Assembly (NCBI GenBank): GCA_944320885.1
Contig: CALUJE010000008.1
Coordinates: forward strand, 34,577 to 98,576
Reading direction: 5' to 3'
DNA: 64,000 nucleotides
From: an uncultured Phocaeicola sp.
GTDB lineage: Bacteria > Bacteroidota > Bacteroidia > Bacteroidales > Bacteroidaceae
Positions 25,758-35,489 of this stretch are shown here, in pieces. Position 1 is the first letter of the stretch, and every line of letters begins with the position of its first letter. A model generated the notes under the pieces. The model was not told the origin of the DNA. It saw nothing but the letters and a program-made list of their open reading frames with translations, and did not search any database. The position numbers and the translations under genes were made by a program.

Positions 25758-28526
25758 TCAGATTGTTTTCGTAAACGTATAGGTTCCGCTCTTTACCTTT
25801 TCCGGAACATCCTGTCCCGGCAGATAAACGGTAGCCGAGCAGTTGGCCGGCACGGTAATCTGCATATGGAAAGTATCACCCTCACGCTTCCACTCCACTT
25901 CCAGCTTTCCGTACAGCGTATCGTACGATGCCTTTACATGCTTCAGGTCGCCTACAGCCTGCGGACGGAGAATCACGTGCTGATATCCTCCTTCCTTGTC
26001 GTCATGCCGGATTCCGGCCAATGAGTTGTAGAACCATTCCATAATCTGTCCCATCATGAAGTGATTCCACGATGAGCCCTGACGCGGATCCCACTGTTCG
26101 GTAAGCGTAGTGGCACCAAATTTCAACTGGAATCCATATCCCGGAGCTTCCTCGTGATTATGCATGGCATACATCAATTCATTCAGTCCGTTACGGGCCA
26201 GTGTCTGGAACAGATAACGGTTACCTACATCACCGGTCGTCAGTCGGGTTCCGTGTGCCTTGATATCGGCCACCAAGTTATCAAGTACAGCCTGCCTGCG
26301 CTCTGCAGGAACCAGATTCAGGTAAAGAGCCAGTGCATTGGCACATTGGCTGCCCGTATCATATTGGTTGGTTTCCTTGTTCAGGAAACGGTCGTTAAAG
26401 GCTTCCTTCACCTCACCAGCCAACTTTCCATAGGCCTCTGCGTCATACATATTTCCTATCATACGGGCAGCTTCAGCCAGATGACAGATGTTCATATAGT
26501 AATGAGCCGTAGCCACAACTGCAATGGATGTATTGCGTGAAAATCCCGCACGGAAGTTACCGTAATCATACCAGTCACCCAGTCCGTAATCCACGATATG
26601 TTTGTCGGCACGGCTGGTAAGGTAATCTACATAACGGCGCATGTTGGGATAATAAGTTCTGATAAGCGAATCGTCACCGTATGCGTAGTAGTACATGAAG
26701 GGGAACATTACCAGGGTAGTTGACCATTCGGGAGAATCGGCAAAGGCATCCATTCCCGGTCCCTCAAAAATCACATAACGGGGAGCCGTAGTAGGCACCA
26801 TTCCGTCCGGTTGCTGCGCATCGGCAATGTCACGCATGATTTTCGGTCCGTATGATGTCAGGTCATAGTTAAACAGCAGTCCCGGACCATTCAGATGCAC
26901 CTGCTCAAGCCATCCCAGCTTTTCACGATGCGGACAGTCGGTAAACACGCCCTGCATGTTGCTGCGTACAGCCTTGTCTATCAGATGGAATGCCTCTGTA
27001 AATATACGGTTTGAACATTCAAAGGTTCCGGTCTGTGCTGCCGAATTATATACAAAGCATGACTGTATCTTCTTCAGTACCGGCAATTTGTGAGGGTTCC
27101 TGTCACCTTTCATCACTGCACCTTCTACCTGTATGTAACGGAATCCGTAATAAGAGAAACGCGGATGCCATACCTCTGTACCATCTCCTTTCAGGATATA
27201 GGTATAATAATGCTGACGTCCCGTCTGACGCTGGTTTACCGCATGCTCATCCGTCAATGCTTCGGCCACCAGTATGGTTACTTTCTGTCCACGCTTTCCG
27301 GATACGGTTATCTCAGGAAATCCTGCCAGATTCTGTCCCATATCAAACATGATTGCCGTAGGGTCTACGGTACGTTTTGTCGATGTGCAGGCTGCCTTTA
27401 CCTCTTCAGCGGTCAGCTTATGGCTTGTCTTTACGTCATAACGCTCCATAATCTTTACCGGAGGAGCCTGCTGGGGGCGTAATACACCCTTCGGACCTTC
27501 ATTCAGTACTACCGGTCTCCACGATGCATCATTGAAAGCCGGCTCATTCCATCCTTCCTGTTCCAGACGTGCATCATAGTCCTCACCGCCATAAATGGAA
27601 TTGAACGTTACCGGACTCAATGCATATTTCCACTCACTTCCGGAGTTTACCGTAAGCTCTGTTCCGTCAGTATAACGGATTACCAGACGCATCAATAATG
27701 CCGGTGCCCCGAAACCGATTTGCAGCTTGCGGTAACGTCCGCCACCCACCACGTTATAAAATCCGTTGCCCAGCATTACACCGGTTGCGTTCGCACCTTT
27801 CCTGATGAATGAGGTGACATCGTATGTATTGTAGTAAACCGTCTTGTCATAATCACTGATGAGCGGTGCAAATTCCGCATCCGACACTTTCCGGCCATTC
27901 AGTGACAGTTCATAATGTCCCAGTCCGCACACATAAACCGTAGCGTCCTTTATAGGTTTCTCCACCACAAAATCCTTGCGCAGGCAGATACTTCTCCAGG
28001 CCAATGAGTCGACGGCATCCCATGCCTCTTTGGATTTCTTCAGCTCACCACCATGAAAGCGGCGTCCTTCGGGAAACTTTGCATCCTTGTTGGTAATAGC
28101 TCCAATCCATTCAGCCTTTTCAAAGAAGCGGCTGTCCGGTGCCAGACGGAACTCTGCCTCCTTGCTCCATTCCGAAGGCTTTCCGTTCTCATCCCATACC
28201 CTTACGCGCCAGAAATAACGCAGCAGAGGCCGTAACGTCTCTCCGGCATAAGTTACAAACTGACTCTGGTCAGAATTCACCTTTCCGCTGTTCCATACTA
28301 CCGACTTTCCGCCCTGCCCGTCCTGTGTGTATACCTCTATTTCATAAGCCGACTGCATGCAACCTTTATCGCCCTGCATCTGCCATCCGAAGCGCGGTAC
28401 ATCCGTATCCAGAGCAAGCGGATTGTCTTTCATTTCACAGCTAAGCCGTGTTACGTCAATGGCCTGCAACGAAAACGCTGCAAGCCATAATGCCATTCCG
28501 AAGAATGCTTTCTTATATATATTCAT
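25758..28526 (-). CDS. GH78 alpha-L-rhamnosidase
   Basis: 922 residues with a signal peptide (about 1-22, ending L-Q-A). It shows the standard bacterial rhamnosidase architecture: N-terminal beta-sandwich domains (about 25-500), the catalytic (alpha/alpha)6 barrel with F-T-D-C-P-H-R-E-K-L-G-W (general acid Glu) and later T-T-L-T-E-Q-W-D-P (candidate base Glu), and a C-terminal sandwich ending in V-P-A-N-C-S-A-T-V-Y-L-P-G. It hydrolyses terminal alpha-L-rhamnose. It differs from the other GH78 in this operon in its acid motif (H-R-E-K versus R-N-E-R), so the two probably act on different rhamnosyl linkages. Gaps of 29-30 bases to both neighbours support one transcript. Confidence 0.93.
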   Translation of the reverse strand: MNIYKKAFFGMALWLAAFSLQAIDVTRLSCEMKDNPLALDTDVPRFGWQMQGDKGCMQSAYEIEVYTQDGQGGKSVVWNSGKVNSDQSQFVTYAGETLRPLLRYFWRVRVWDENGKPSEWSKEAEFRLAPDSRFFEKAEWIGAITNKDAKFPEGRRFHGGELKKSKEAWDAVDSLAWRSICLRKDFVVEKPIKDATVYVCGLGHYELSLNGRKVSDAEFAPLISDYDKTVYYNTYDVTSFIRKGANATGVMLGNGFYNVVGGGRYRKLQIGFGAPALLMRLVIRYTDGTELTVNSGSEWKYALSPVTFNSIYGGEDYDARLEQEGWNEPAFNDASWRPVVLNEGPKGVLRPQQAPPVKIMERYDVKTSHKLTAEEVKAACTSTKRTVDPTAIMFDMGQNLAGFPEITVSGKRGQKVTILVAEALTDEHAVNQRQTGRQHYYTYILKGDGTEVWHPRFSYYGFRYIQVEGAVMKGDRNPHKLPVLKKIQSCFVYNSAAQTGTFECSNRIFTEAFHLIDKAVRSNMQGVFTDCPHREKLGWLEQVHLNGPGLLFNYDLTSYGPKIMRDIADAQQPDGMVPTTAPRYVIFEGPGMDAFADSPEWSTTLVMFPFMYYYAYGDDSLIRTYYPNMRRYVDYLTSRADKHIVDYGLGDWYDYGNFRAGFSRNTSIAVVATAHYYMNICHLAEAARMIGNMYDAEAYGKLAGEVKEAFNDRFLNKETNQYDTGSQCANALALYLNLVPAERRQAVLDNLVADIKAHGTRLTTGDVGNRYLFQTLARNGLNELMYAMHNHEEAPGYGFQLKFGATTLTEQWDPRQGSSWNHFMMGQIMEWFYNSLAGIRHDDKEGGYQHVILRPQAVGDLKHVKASYDTLYGKLEVEWKREGDTFHMQITVPANCSATVYLPGQDVPEKVKSGTYTFTKTI

Positions 28527-28556
28527 AACAATATATGTCTTGTATACAATGATTTA

Positions 28557-31500
28557 TCAGAGCACATCCGGACAAACCAGGCGTTTCAGCGTATCTGAAT
28601 GTCCTACTTCCTTTCCGTCTACAAGTACGCGCAATCCTTTTCCCAAATGATAACGGTTACCGTTTTTGTCCCACACGATGGTAATGTTGTGTCCGTGATA
28701 AAGCACGTTATCCAGGCAGAACCATTCCCATTTGTCTTCCGGCACCAGCGGATTGATTTCAATGGTACGGTCGGCACGCGGACGCAATCCTACAATACCG
28801 GTAATCATCAGGTCATTGAATGTAGAGTGATTGTAATAACGGCTGCGCTCACGGTCACCCATCAGCCACTGTCCGTTCACTTCATCCAGGTACTCACCTA
28901 TGTACGGACGTCCGCGACGGTATTGTGATTCTACATAAAGCTCCATCTGACGGAAGAATACACTGTCGGTCACTACCGGTGTATCGGTACTGTTCAGGTA
29001 ATTGGCAAGTCCGGTCAGTGTCTGTGAAGTAGCAAACGGCCAGATAGCACCGTCCCACTCACAGGTTCCCACACCATGACTGCGGAATTGCGGATGACGA
29101 CGTTCTGCAGTAGTCAGACCGAAAGGAGCAGAAAATCCTTTCTCGTCGGTCAGCTGCAACCATGCTACTTCATATTTCTTCTGATTATTGTTCGGCAAAT
29201 TGAAGTACCAGGGGATATATCCGATAGCTTCACGCACATTGGCCAACGAATCCGGACGACGGGTCTCGAAGAACTGCTGTTTCTCGTTCCACAGTTGTGT
29301 CTCAATCAGATTCTTCAAGGTATCGGCCTTTGCGGCATACAGTTTCGATGCGGCCTCATCACCTTTCATGGCAGCCATTTCAGACAAAGCCAATGCATTG
29401 CCATACATGTAGCTGTTGATGGTAGGACGTGCATACTGTTTCTTGCGTCCGCCACTGATACTTTCCTCCATACCGTCCTGTACATCACCCTGCCAGTAAA
29501 GTCCGCTCTTCAAACGGTTGGTACTTTCCCAGCGCTTATACTCAGCATCCAGATCCTTGTACAGGTCAAGCATATAATCCTTGTCAGCATCTACCAGATA
29601 ACGTCCGTATACAGCCCAAGGATTCCATGAGCTGAACTTGTTCATCTTCTTCATTGCTCCCCCTTCGTTTCCGCGATACCAGGTATGCAGAATCTGGTCA
29701 AGATACTGCGGGTCACGCAACCAGCGGCTTTCGCTTACATGATGTCCGATGGCACATGCTATCAGATTATATTTGTCGGCATACGAACGTTGAACAAGGA
29801 ACTCTGTCATGCCATAACCTACCGGTGTGTTCTTGATATGCTTGCGCAATGTCCACCAGCGGTAGTAATACATCTCTTCAAAATTCTTCTGCGGACATTC
29901 AAACAAAGGCACGTTGGCTCTCATCCATTCAGCCGACTGTGCATTAGGGATAGCCTGTGCGATGTTTTCATCCTCCATCGTATTGAAATAATCCACGTAA
30001 TGCTTGAAGTTGTCAAATTTCAGCAAGGCAGCATGACCGTCCACATCATTGGATGATGTCTTGAAGTTGGCTATACGGAATGTTACTTCCGGTTCTTCCG
30101 CTCCGGCATTCGGCATATCCTCATACTGGTCTGCCCAGGTATCCGGTGTCGGGAAATTCGTGCGTGCTCCGGTACGGAACTTCACACGTTCAATGGCATG
30201 AACCGGTGCGTAGAACATACGGGTAACCTTCTTCTCGCCATTGTTCAATGTAAGGACAGAGCTGCGGTTTTCTACCGACAAATCCATCTGTATATGATAA
30301 ATCTTGTTCGCTTCATAGTTGCATACCGTTCCGTAACGTGCTCCGCCTTTCGAACGCATGATACCTTCCTTGGTCAGGTCAATGCGCGCACAGGCCACTC
30401 CATTCTCATCCAGGAACTCGATTTCAAACTCACCCTGATTGTTCTGGTCGGCCATCAGGTCAAACGATACGGTCAGATTCTTGCTTGCAGGAATCTTACG
30501 CTCTACCATGGCTGCGGCAAACGGATCCTTGTCGCGCAAGGTAAGCCATGTCTGTCCGGCTTTCTCTTCCAGCGATACGGGTGCCCATACATACGAGTTC
30601 AGGTTCCACATGCTCAGATCAGCCAGCTTCTTGAAGTTGGCAAAGTTCTCGTCAGCATGTGCAGGGGCATTAACCAGCACCGGTACCGGAATATGAGTAA
30701 TCCACATGTCCTCCTTACCTACACTGTAAGTCACCCAAAGGTCACCATCGGGAGGAGTACCGTTTCCTTCCTGAATACCGCGTGCATACTGCGGTCCGAA
30801 CGACTTGTAGTTTCCTGCATAGCGCATGGGAGGAACCTCTCCATACACCAGATTCAGCGTAGTATAGTTCAGTCCGTCGGCACTCAGTGAAATAGCCAGC
30901 GGCCATCTGTATTCCGACGGGTTATAAATAGTGGCATAGGTACCGTCGCTCAGTTTCTGTCCCCAGATCTTGGCATTGCTGTTTACAAATCCCTTTGCAC
31001 GAAGCACAGGCTGCGACCATGTATTTCCACCATCCTCACTCACTGAAGTAAGCGCATGTTTCCACAATGCAGCAATCTTTCCATCTGGAAGCGTATACCA
31101 GTTAAATGCCTTATAAGGCTTCTTCAGCGGAATCAGCGGGTCTTCTCTGTCAGCCTCTTCCACCCACTGCATGCGATACAGCGGATTGGCAAGGATTTCC
31201 TCACAAGCCTTCTTGAATCCTTTGTCCTTAGCCTTGGTATAGAACGGATAATCAGCCTTGTATTTTCCACCCTTTTCCGGATTGAAGTCATGATTCAGAT
31301 AAATGAAGTAAATCGGTCCGAACGAACCATCCTTCTTTATTTCACGGACCACACGTCCTATTCCGTTTCCGTCGTTAGGGTCATCCTTCTTATGCAATGC
31401 GATACCATAGTTACCCATCGCAATAAGTCTTCCCTCTTTCGAAACATAAAATCCCACTCTCTGATGCATGATAGCCTTCAAGTCCTTGGCTACATATCCC

Positions 31501-31910
31501 GGTTGCTCGGCCTTGGTAAATCCGTCAGGTACACTGTATTCCGGAAAAAGCACTTCCGGATTGGTCCATGTATATCCGTCGGCAGATGTTTGCAGGAAGG
31601 TACACGAAGTAGGCACATGCTCACTTACGGGGTCAGCCAGATAATGCATGTAGAACTTGCCGTTCCAGTAGGCAAGCATCGGCTGATGATTGTAAGTCCA
31701 TCCGTTACCGTTTGCAGCCGACGGTTTTTCACGGTTGGCACGCATGGTTTGGATATTGTGTACACCCACCACAGGCGAGAGCTGTCCGTCATGTTCATTC
31801 GGGTTAGACAGTTCGGTACCAGTGTAATGAATCAGTTCCTGTGCCGTAAGTCCGTTTGCACCGCACAATCCGGCAGCCAGAACCATTGCTAGTTTCAAAG
31901 AGTACTTCAT
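28557..31910 (-). CDS. Large secreted hybrid: N-terminal sialidase-like propeller plus C-terminal six-hairpin glycosidase
   Basis: 1117 residues with a signal peptide (about 1-23, ending L-T-A). Residues about 40-430 form a beta-propeller-like region with Asp-box-type motifs (S-A-D-G-Y-T-W, S-E-D-G-G-N-T-W). Residues about 430-630 are a beta-sandwich resembling a concanavalin/LamG fold. Residues about 640-1117 are an (alpha/alpha)6 barrel like GH63 and related MGH-type hydrolases, with Y-W-Q-G-D-V-Q-D-G-M-E-E-S near residue 850 as the probable acid-containing loop and C-E-W-D-G-A-I-W-P near residue 985. The sugar specificity cannot be assigned; the operon suggests a pectin side-chain linkage. 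Second gene of the operon, 35 bases after the GH43 gene. Confidence 0.8.
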   Translation of the reverse strand: MKYSLKLAMVLAAGLCGANGLTAQELIHYTGTELSNPNEHDGQLSPVVGVHNIQTMRANREKPSAANGNGWTYNHQPMLAYWNGKFYMHYLADPVSEHVPTSCTFLQTSADGYTWTNPEVLFPEYSVPDGFTKAEQPGYVAKDLKAIMHQRVGFYVSKEGRLIAMGNYGIALHKKDDPNDGNGIGRVVREIKKDGSFGPIYFIYLNHDFNPEKGGKYKADYPFYTKAKDKGFKKACEEILANPLYRMQWVEEADREDPLIPLKKPYKAFNWYTLPDGKIAALWKHALTSVSEDGGNTWSQPVLRAKGFVNSNAKIWGQKLSDGTYATIYNPSEYRWPLAISLSADGLNYTTLNLVYGEVPPMRYAGNYKSFGPQYARGIQEGNGTPPDGDLWVTYSVGKEDMWITHIPVPVLVNAPAHADENFANFKKLADLSMWNLNSYVWAPVSLEEKAGQTWLTLRDKDPFAAAMVERKIPASKNLTVSFDLMADQNNQGEFEIEFLDENGVACARIDLTKEGIMRSKGGARYGTVCNYEANKIYHIQMDLSVENRSSVLTLNNGEKKVTRMFYAPVHAIERVKFRTGARTNFPTPDTWADQYEDMPNAGAEEPEVTFRIANFKTSSNDVDGHAALLKFDNFKHYVDYFNTMEDENIAQAIPNAQSAEWMRANVPLFECPQKNFEEMYYYRWWTLRKHIKNTPVGYGMTEFLVQRSYADKYNLIACAIGHHVSESRWLRDPQYLDQILHTWYRGNEGGAMKKMNKFSSWNPWAVYGRYLVDADKDYMLDLYKDLDAEYKRWESTNRLKSGLYWQGDVQDGMEESISGGRKKQYARPTINSYMYGNALALSEMAAMKGDEAASKLYAAKADTLKNLIETQLWNEKQQFFETRRPDSLANVREAIGYIPWYFNLPNNNQKKYEVAWLQLTDEKGFSAPFGLTTAERRHPQFRSHGVGTCEWDGAIWPFATSQTLTGLANYLNSTDTPVVTDSVFFRQMELYVESQYRRGRPYIGEYLDEVNGQWLMGDRERSRYYNHSTFNDLMITGIVGLRPRADRTIEINPLVPEDKWEWFCLDNVLYHGHNITIVWDKNGNRYHLGKGLRVLVDGKEVGHSDTLKRLVCPDVL

Positions 31911-31945
31911 AGTGTTATAGATTGTTTGTTTTCAGTCTTGATCGG

Positions 31946-32881
31946 TTATTTCTTAAGGAGTTCTTTTACCACAGATTCCGGAGCTTTGAATATGGTTCCG
32001 TGCTTATGACCTTTCGGGATGCTCACGCTATCGGTCATACTGGTAAAGTTGACAAAGTCGCGCGTCTTCACCGCTCCGTAAATATGATTGTTGTAATCAT
32101 CGAAATAGATAAAATAATCATCCCCCAACTTCACCGTCGTAGGTCCTTCCACCAGGAATCCGGTAAACGGTTCCGAAGCTTCGGAATAAGGACCTTCGGC
32201 ATCTTTTGCAAAAGCCACTTTCAAGTTACGGTTGGGGCGCGTATTGTCTTTCAATACCATGACATAATCCTGCGGTCCGCGTTTCACAATGGTAGCATCA
32301 ATGCAGCTGAATCCCGGATCATAAAGCAGTTTCGGCTCTGAGAACGTATCAAAATCCTTCGTCGTTACATAATACAGACGGTGATTGTTGTTCTCATCCT
32401 CTACACCCAATGCAAACTTCTTATCGGGAACGCACGATGAATATATAATCATATACTGATCTTTCGCGTCATCATAAAACCATTCAGGAGCCCACACATT
32501 GACTGTAGAAGCCACCGAATCCATGGCAGGGATACGACGCTGTTCGCTCCAGTGAATCAAATCCTCAGAGCTGGCATATCCGAATCCCGTATTTCCACGC
32601 CAGGAGATAGTCCATACCAGATGAAACGTACTGTCCTTTCCTACAATCATCGAAGGGTCACGCAGGATGCTGTCTCCCAAAACCGGTTTCAACCATGTTC
32701 CTTCAATGCTGTCCCAATGAATACCGTCTTCACTATACAGATAGCGCAAACCTTCTGTAGCCGGTTCATGAAACGAAGTAAACATAAAAAAGTCTTTCGG
32801 ATTTTCAGTTTTAGGCTGTTTGCATGCGCCTAAAGATAACAACAGGGCACATGCTACCCCGATTCTGGTCAGTGTTTTCAT
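31946..32881 (-). CDS. GH43-like five-bladed propeller glycosidase, lipoprotein
   Basis: 311 residues from the chosen start, with a lipoprotein signal (L-S-L-G-A-C, Cys20). The GH43-type triad can be placed: Asp75 in L-R-D-P-S-M-I-V (base), Asp195 in S-C-I-D-A-T-I-V (pKa modulator) and Glu245 in L-V-E-G-P-T-T-V (acid). Blade repeats with D-G-I-H-W and S-E-D-L-I-H-W are evident. GH43 enzymes mostly release arabinofuranose, xylose or galactose from plant polysaccharides. An in-frame Met ten codons upstream (32911) is rejected because the promoter at 32919-32949 places the transcript start almost on it. First gene of the seven-gene carbohydrate-enzyme operon. Confidence 0.88.
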   Translation of the reverse strand: MKTLTRIGVACALLLSLGACKQPKTENPKDFFMFTSFHEPATEGLRYLYSEDGIHWDSIEGTWLKPVLGDSILRDPSMIVGKDSTFHLVWTISWRGNTGFGYASSEDLIHWSEQRRIPAMDSVASTVNVWAPEWFYDDAKDQYMIIYSSCVPDKKFALGVEDENNNHRLYYVTTKDFDTFSEPKLLYDPGFSCIDATIVKRGPQDYVMVLKDNTRPNRNLKVAFAKDAEGPYSEASEPFTGFLVEGPTTVKLGDDYFIYFDDYNNHIYGAVKTRDFVNFTSMTDSVSIPKGHKHGTIFKAPESVVKELLKK

Positions 32882-32918
32882 ATTCAGATATAGAGTTTTA
32901 CATTTTATCATTTACGTA

Positions 32919-32949
32919 CAAAGATAACTCTTATTCCTTTCTCTGCAAA
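32919..32949 (-). promoter_or_regulatory. Promoter of the seven-gene carbohydrate-enzyme operon
   Basis: On the minus strand, TTTG (32949-32946) and TATCTTTG (32926-32919) are spaced 23 bases start to start, a near-perfect Bacteroides promoter. The expected transcript start is near 32912. The remaining gap to 33136 contains no gene that I can see. Confidence 0.8.
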
Positions 32950-33136
32950 GCGAATGCATTGAAATACATAAAAGTTGCCAAATGTTATGTAAAAGACTCT
33001 ATCCGTATTTTAAGGTTTAACCTTCTATGTAATCTTTAATATATTTTCAGGAATTCAATAAATAACAGTCTGTAAAAATGACGGACCAATGATTCACATC
33101 ATCAGTCCATTCCAATCAATATATAGAGATTATCAC

Positions 33137-34210
33137 TCATCCTCTTACATACCACTCATACATGAGGCGTACTCCTTCATCAATTTCTATGGTATGATGC
33201 CATCCAAGGGCATGCAACTTTTTAACATCCGTAAGTTTTCGCATGGTACCGTCGGGTTTGGATGCATCCCAGCGCAGTTCGCCCCTGAAACCAACTGTCT
33301 TTACAATCATCTCGGCCAACTGACGGATAGATATCTCTTTTCCAGTACCTATATTAATATGGCAATTGCGCACTTCACGCTCCCCGGCAGCATACGTATC
33401 CTTAAAGTTCACCTTTTCCATTACAAAAACCGTAGCATCGGCCATCTCCTCACTCCAGAGGAATTCACGCATCGGTTTTCCGGTTCCCCATAAGGTAACA
33501 GCCTCGGCGGTTATTCCGTATTTGGCCAGGACACCTGTTATCGCTTCCTCAGTAGCCTCACCGTCGATACCTTCTACCGGCCTGCAGTTCATATCCTTGC
33601 GCACTGCAGTCCAGTCACCCTCGTTCAAACACTTCGCCAGATGTATTTTCCGAATCATTGCAGGCAGTACATGACTGTTCTCCAGATGGAAATTATCGTT
33701 CGGACCATACAGATTGGTAGGCATTACGGCAATATAGTTCGTTCCATACTGCAGGTTAAAGCTCTCACAAAGCTTCAGCCCCGCAATCTTGGCAATGGCA
33801 TACGGTTCGTTTGTATATTCCAGCGGCGATGTCAGCAGCACATCCTCCGTCATGGGTTGCGGTGCCTCCTTCGGATAAATGCACGTACTGCCCAGAAACA
33901 CCAGCTTCTTCACTCCGTGGCGGAAGCTCTCTCCTATCACATTCTGCTGTATCTGCAGATTCTGATAGATAAAATCAGCCCTATACTGCAAATTAGCCAT
34001 AATACCTCCCACATGAGCCGCAGCAAGGATTACCACTTCCGGCTGTTCCTCGTCAAAAAAACGCTTCACGGCCATCCCGTCGAGCAGGTCCAGTTCGGCG
34101 TGCGTACGCCCCACCAGATTCGTATAGCCCTTGCTTTGCAGATTCTTCCAGATAGCCGATCCCACCAGTCCGCGATGTCCGGCTACATATATCTTTGTCT
34201 GTTTATCCAT
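33137..34210 (-). CDS. fcl: GDP-L-fucose synthase
   Basis: 357 residues, an extended short-chain dehydrogenase with the Rossmann motif G-H-R-G-L-V-G-S-A near residue 11, the S-T-C-I-Y-P segment carrying the catalytic Ser, and the Y-A-I-A-K catalytic Tyr-Lys near residue 137. It performs the 3,5-epimerisation and NADPH reduction that turn GDP-4-keto-6-deoxymannose into GDP-L-fucose in the cytoplasm. The family is usually about 315-320 residues; an extra segment around residues 210-240 (G-I-D-G-E-A-T-E-E) accounts for the longer size, as in many Bacteroides homologues. Only 1 base separates it from the upstream dehydratase gene, so the two are one operon. The product can feed the fucosyltransferase in the capsule cluster. 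Confidence 0.95.
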   Translation of the reverse strand: MDKQTKIYVAGHRGLVGSAIWKNLQSKGYTNLVGRTHAELDLLDGMAVKRFFDEEQPEVVILAAAHVGGIMANLQYRADFIYQNLQIQQNVIGESFRHGVKKLVFLGSTCIYPKEAPQPMTEDVLLTSPLEYTNEPYAIAKIAGLKLCESFNLQYGTNYIAVMPTNLYGPNDNFHLENSHVLPAMIRKIHLAKCLNEGDWTAVRKDMNCRPVEGIDGEATEEAITGVLAKYGITAEAVTLWGTGKPMREFLWSEEMADATVFVMEKVNFKDTYAAGEREVRNCHINIGTGKEISIRQLAEMIVKTVGFRGELRWDASKPDGTMRKLTDVKKLHALGWHHTIEIDEGVRLMYEWYVRG

Positions 34211-34211
34211 C

Positions 34212-35294
34212 TTATTCAGGCATTTGTGCTTTCAGATAAAGCTTTCTCACAAAACGCATGTCATGCTTCACCATGATGCTCACCAGTTCTTTCAGCGATG
34301 TTTTCTGCGGATTCCATCCCAACAGCGTCTTTGCCTTTGTCGGATCACCCAGCAATTGTTCCACTTCGCACGGACGGAAATATTTAGGATCTACTTCCAC
34401 CAGCACCTTGCCGGTTTTCACATCGATACCTTTTTCATCCACTCCTTCACCTTCCCATCTCAACTCTATGCCAGCTTCCTTAAACGCCAGTTCACAGAAT
34501 TCGCGCACGGTATGCATCTCTCCGGTAGCAATCACAAAATCCTCAGGCGTATCATGCTGCAGAATCATCCACATACACTCCACATAATCCCTGGCATATC
34601 CCCAGTCACGGCGCGCATCCATATTACCCAGATACAGCTTGTCCTGAAATCCCTGTGCTATACGTGCGGCAGCCAGTGTAATCTTTCGGGTTACAAAATT
34701 CTCTCCACGGCGTTCACTCTCATGGTTGAACAGGATACCGTTTACACAATACATGCCGTAACTCTCACGATAATTCTTCGTAATCCAGAATCCGTACTGC
34801 TTAGCCACTCCGTACGGCGAACGCGGATAGAACGGGGTAGTTTCTTTCTGCGGAACCTCCTGTACCTTTCCGAATAATTCCGAGGTAGAAGCCTGATAGA
34901 TACGGCAAGTCTTTTCCAGTCCGCATATACGTACCGCCTCGAGCAGTCTCAGTGTTCCCAGCGCATCGGCCTCTGCCGTATATTCCGGCACATCAAAGCT
35001 CACCTTTACATGACTCTGCGCTGCCAGGTTATAAATTTCGGTAGGTTTTACCTGCGCAATGATACGTACCAGCGAACTGGAGTCGGTCATATCACCCCAA
35101 TGCAGATTCACCAACCGGTTTTTCTTCATATCTCTAACCCATTCATCCAGATACAGGTGCTCTATACGTCCTGTATTAAAGGAAGATGAGCGACGGAGTA
35201 TTCCATGTACCTCGTATCCTTTTTCCAACAAGAACTCAGCAAGAAAAGAACCATCCTGGCCTGTTATACCAGAAATCAAAGCAACATTTTTCAT
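34212..35294 (-). CDS. gmd: GDP-mannose 4,6-dehydratase
   Basis: 360 residues, full length. Motifs: [13 protein letters not shown] near residue 8 (NADP binding), [11 protein letters not shown] near residue 35 (typical Gmd loop), S-T-S-E-L-F-G-K (Thr/Glu catalytic) and S-P-Y-G-V-A-K (Tyr-Lys). It removes water from GDP-D-mannose to give GDP-4-keto-6-deoxy-D-mannose, the first committed step to GDP-L-fucose. It precedes the synthase gene in the same operon and is divergent from a manA gene 195 bases away, which can supply mannose 6-phosphate from fructose 6-phosphate. ManB and ManC are not in this window. Confidence 0.97.
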   Translation of the reverse strand: MKNVALISGITGQDGSFLAEFLLEKGYEVHGILRRSSSFNTGRIEHLYLDEWVRDMKKNRLVNLHWGDMTDSSSLVRIIAQVKPTEIYNLAAQSHVKVSFDVPEYTAEADALGTLRLLEAVRICGLEKTCRIYQASTSELFGKVQEVPQKETTPFYPRSPYGVAKQYGFWITKNYRESYGMYCVNGILFNHESERRGENFVTRKITLAAARIAQGFQDKLYLGNMDARRDWGYARDYVECMWMILQHDTPEDFVIATGEMHTVREFCELAFKEAGIELRWEGEGVDEKGIDVKTGKVLVEVDPKYFRPCEVEQLLGDPTKAKTLLGWNPQKTSLKELVSIMVKHDMRFVRKLYLKAQMPE

Positions 35295-35489
35295 ATATAA
35301 AAAAAATTAAAATTTATTGAAACAAACGACGCATAAATGTATCGTATACACTTATGTTTCAAATACTTTTTAACGCGCCAAAGGAATAACTTTTTCTTCT
35401 TTTACGCAAATAAACCACTGTTTTTTTTCTTTTTTACGGGAATCCGTTTACCTTTGCGGCTTTACAAAAATCAAGTTTAAAATAGCGAT
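35295..35489. promoter_or_regulatory. Divergent intergenic region, manA promoter
   Basis: This 195-base AT-rich gap separates gmd (-) and manA (+). TACCTTTG at 35449-35456 fits the TAnnTTTG box on the + strand and lies 33 bases before the manA ATG. A long T-run at about 35421-35435 precedes it. No clear -7 box was found for gmd. Confidence 0.55.

Noticed and set aside
32882..32911. Longer GH43-like protein starting at 32911
   Set aside because: The promoter puts the transcript start at about 32912, leaving no leader, and the internal Met opens a standard lipoprotein signal.
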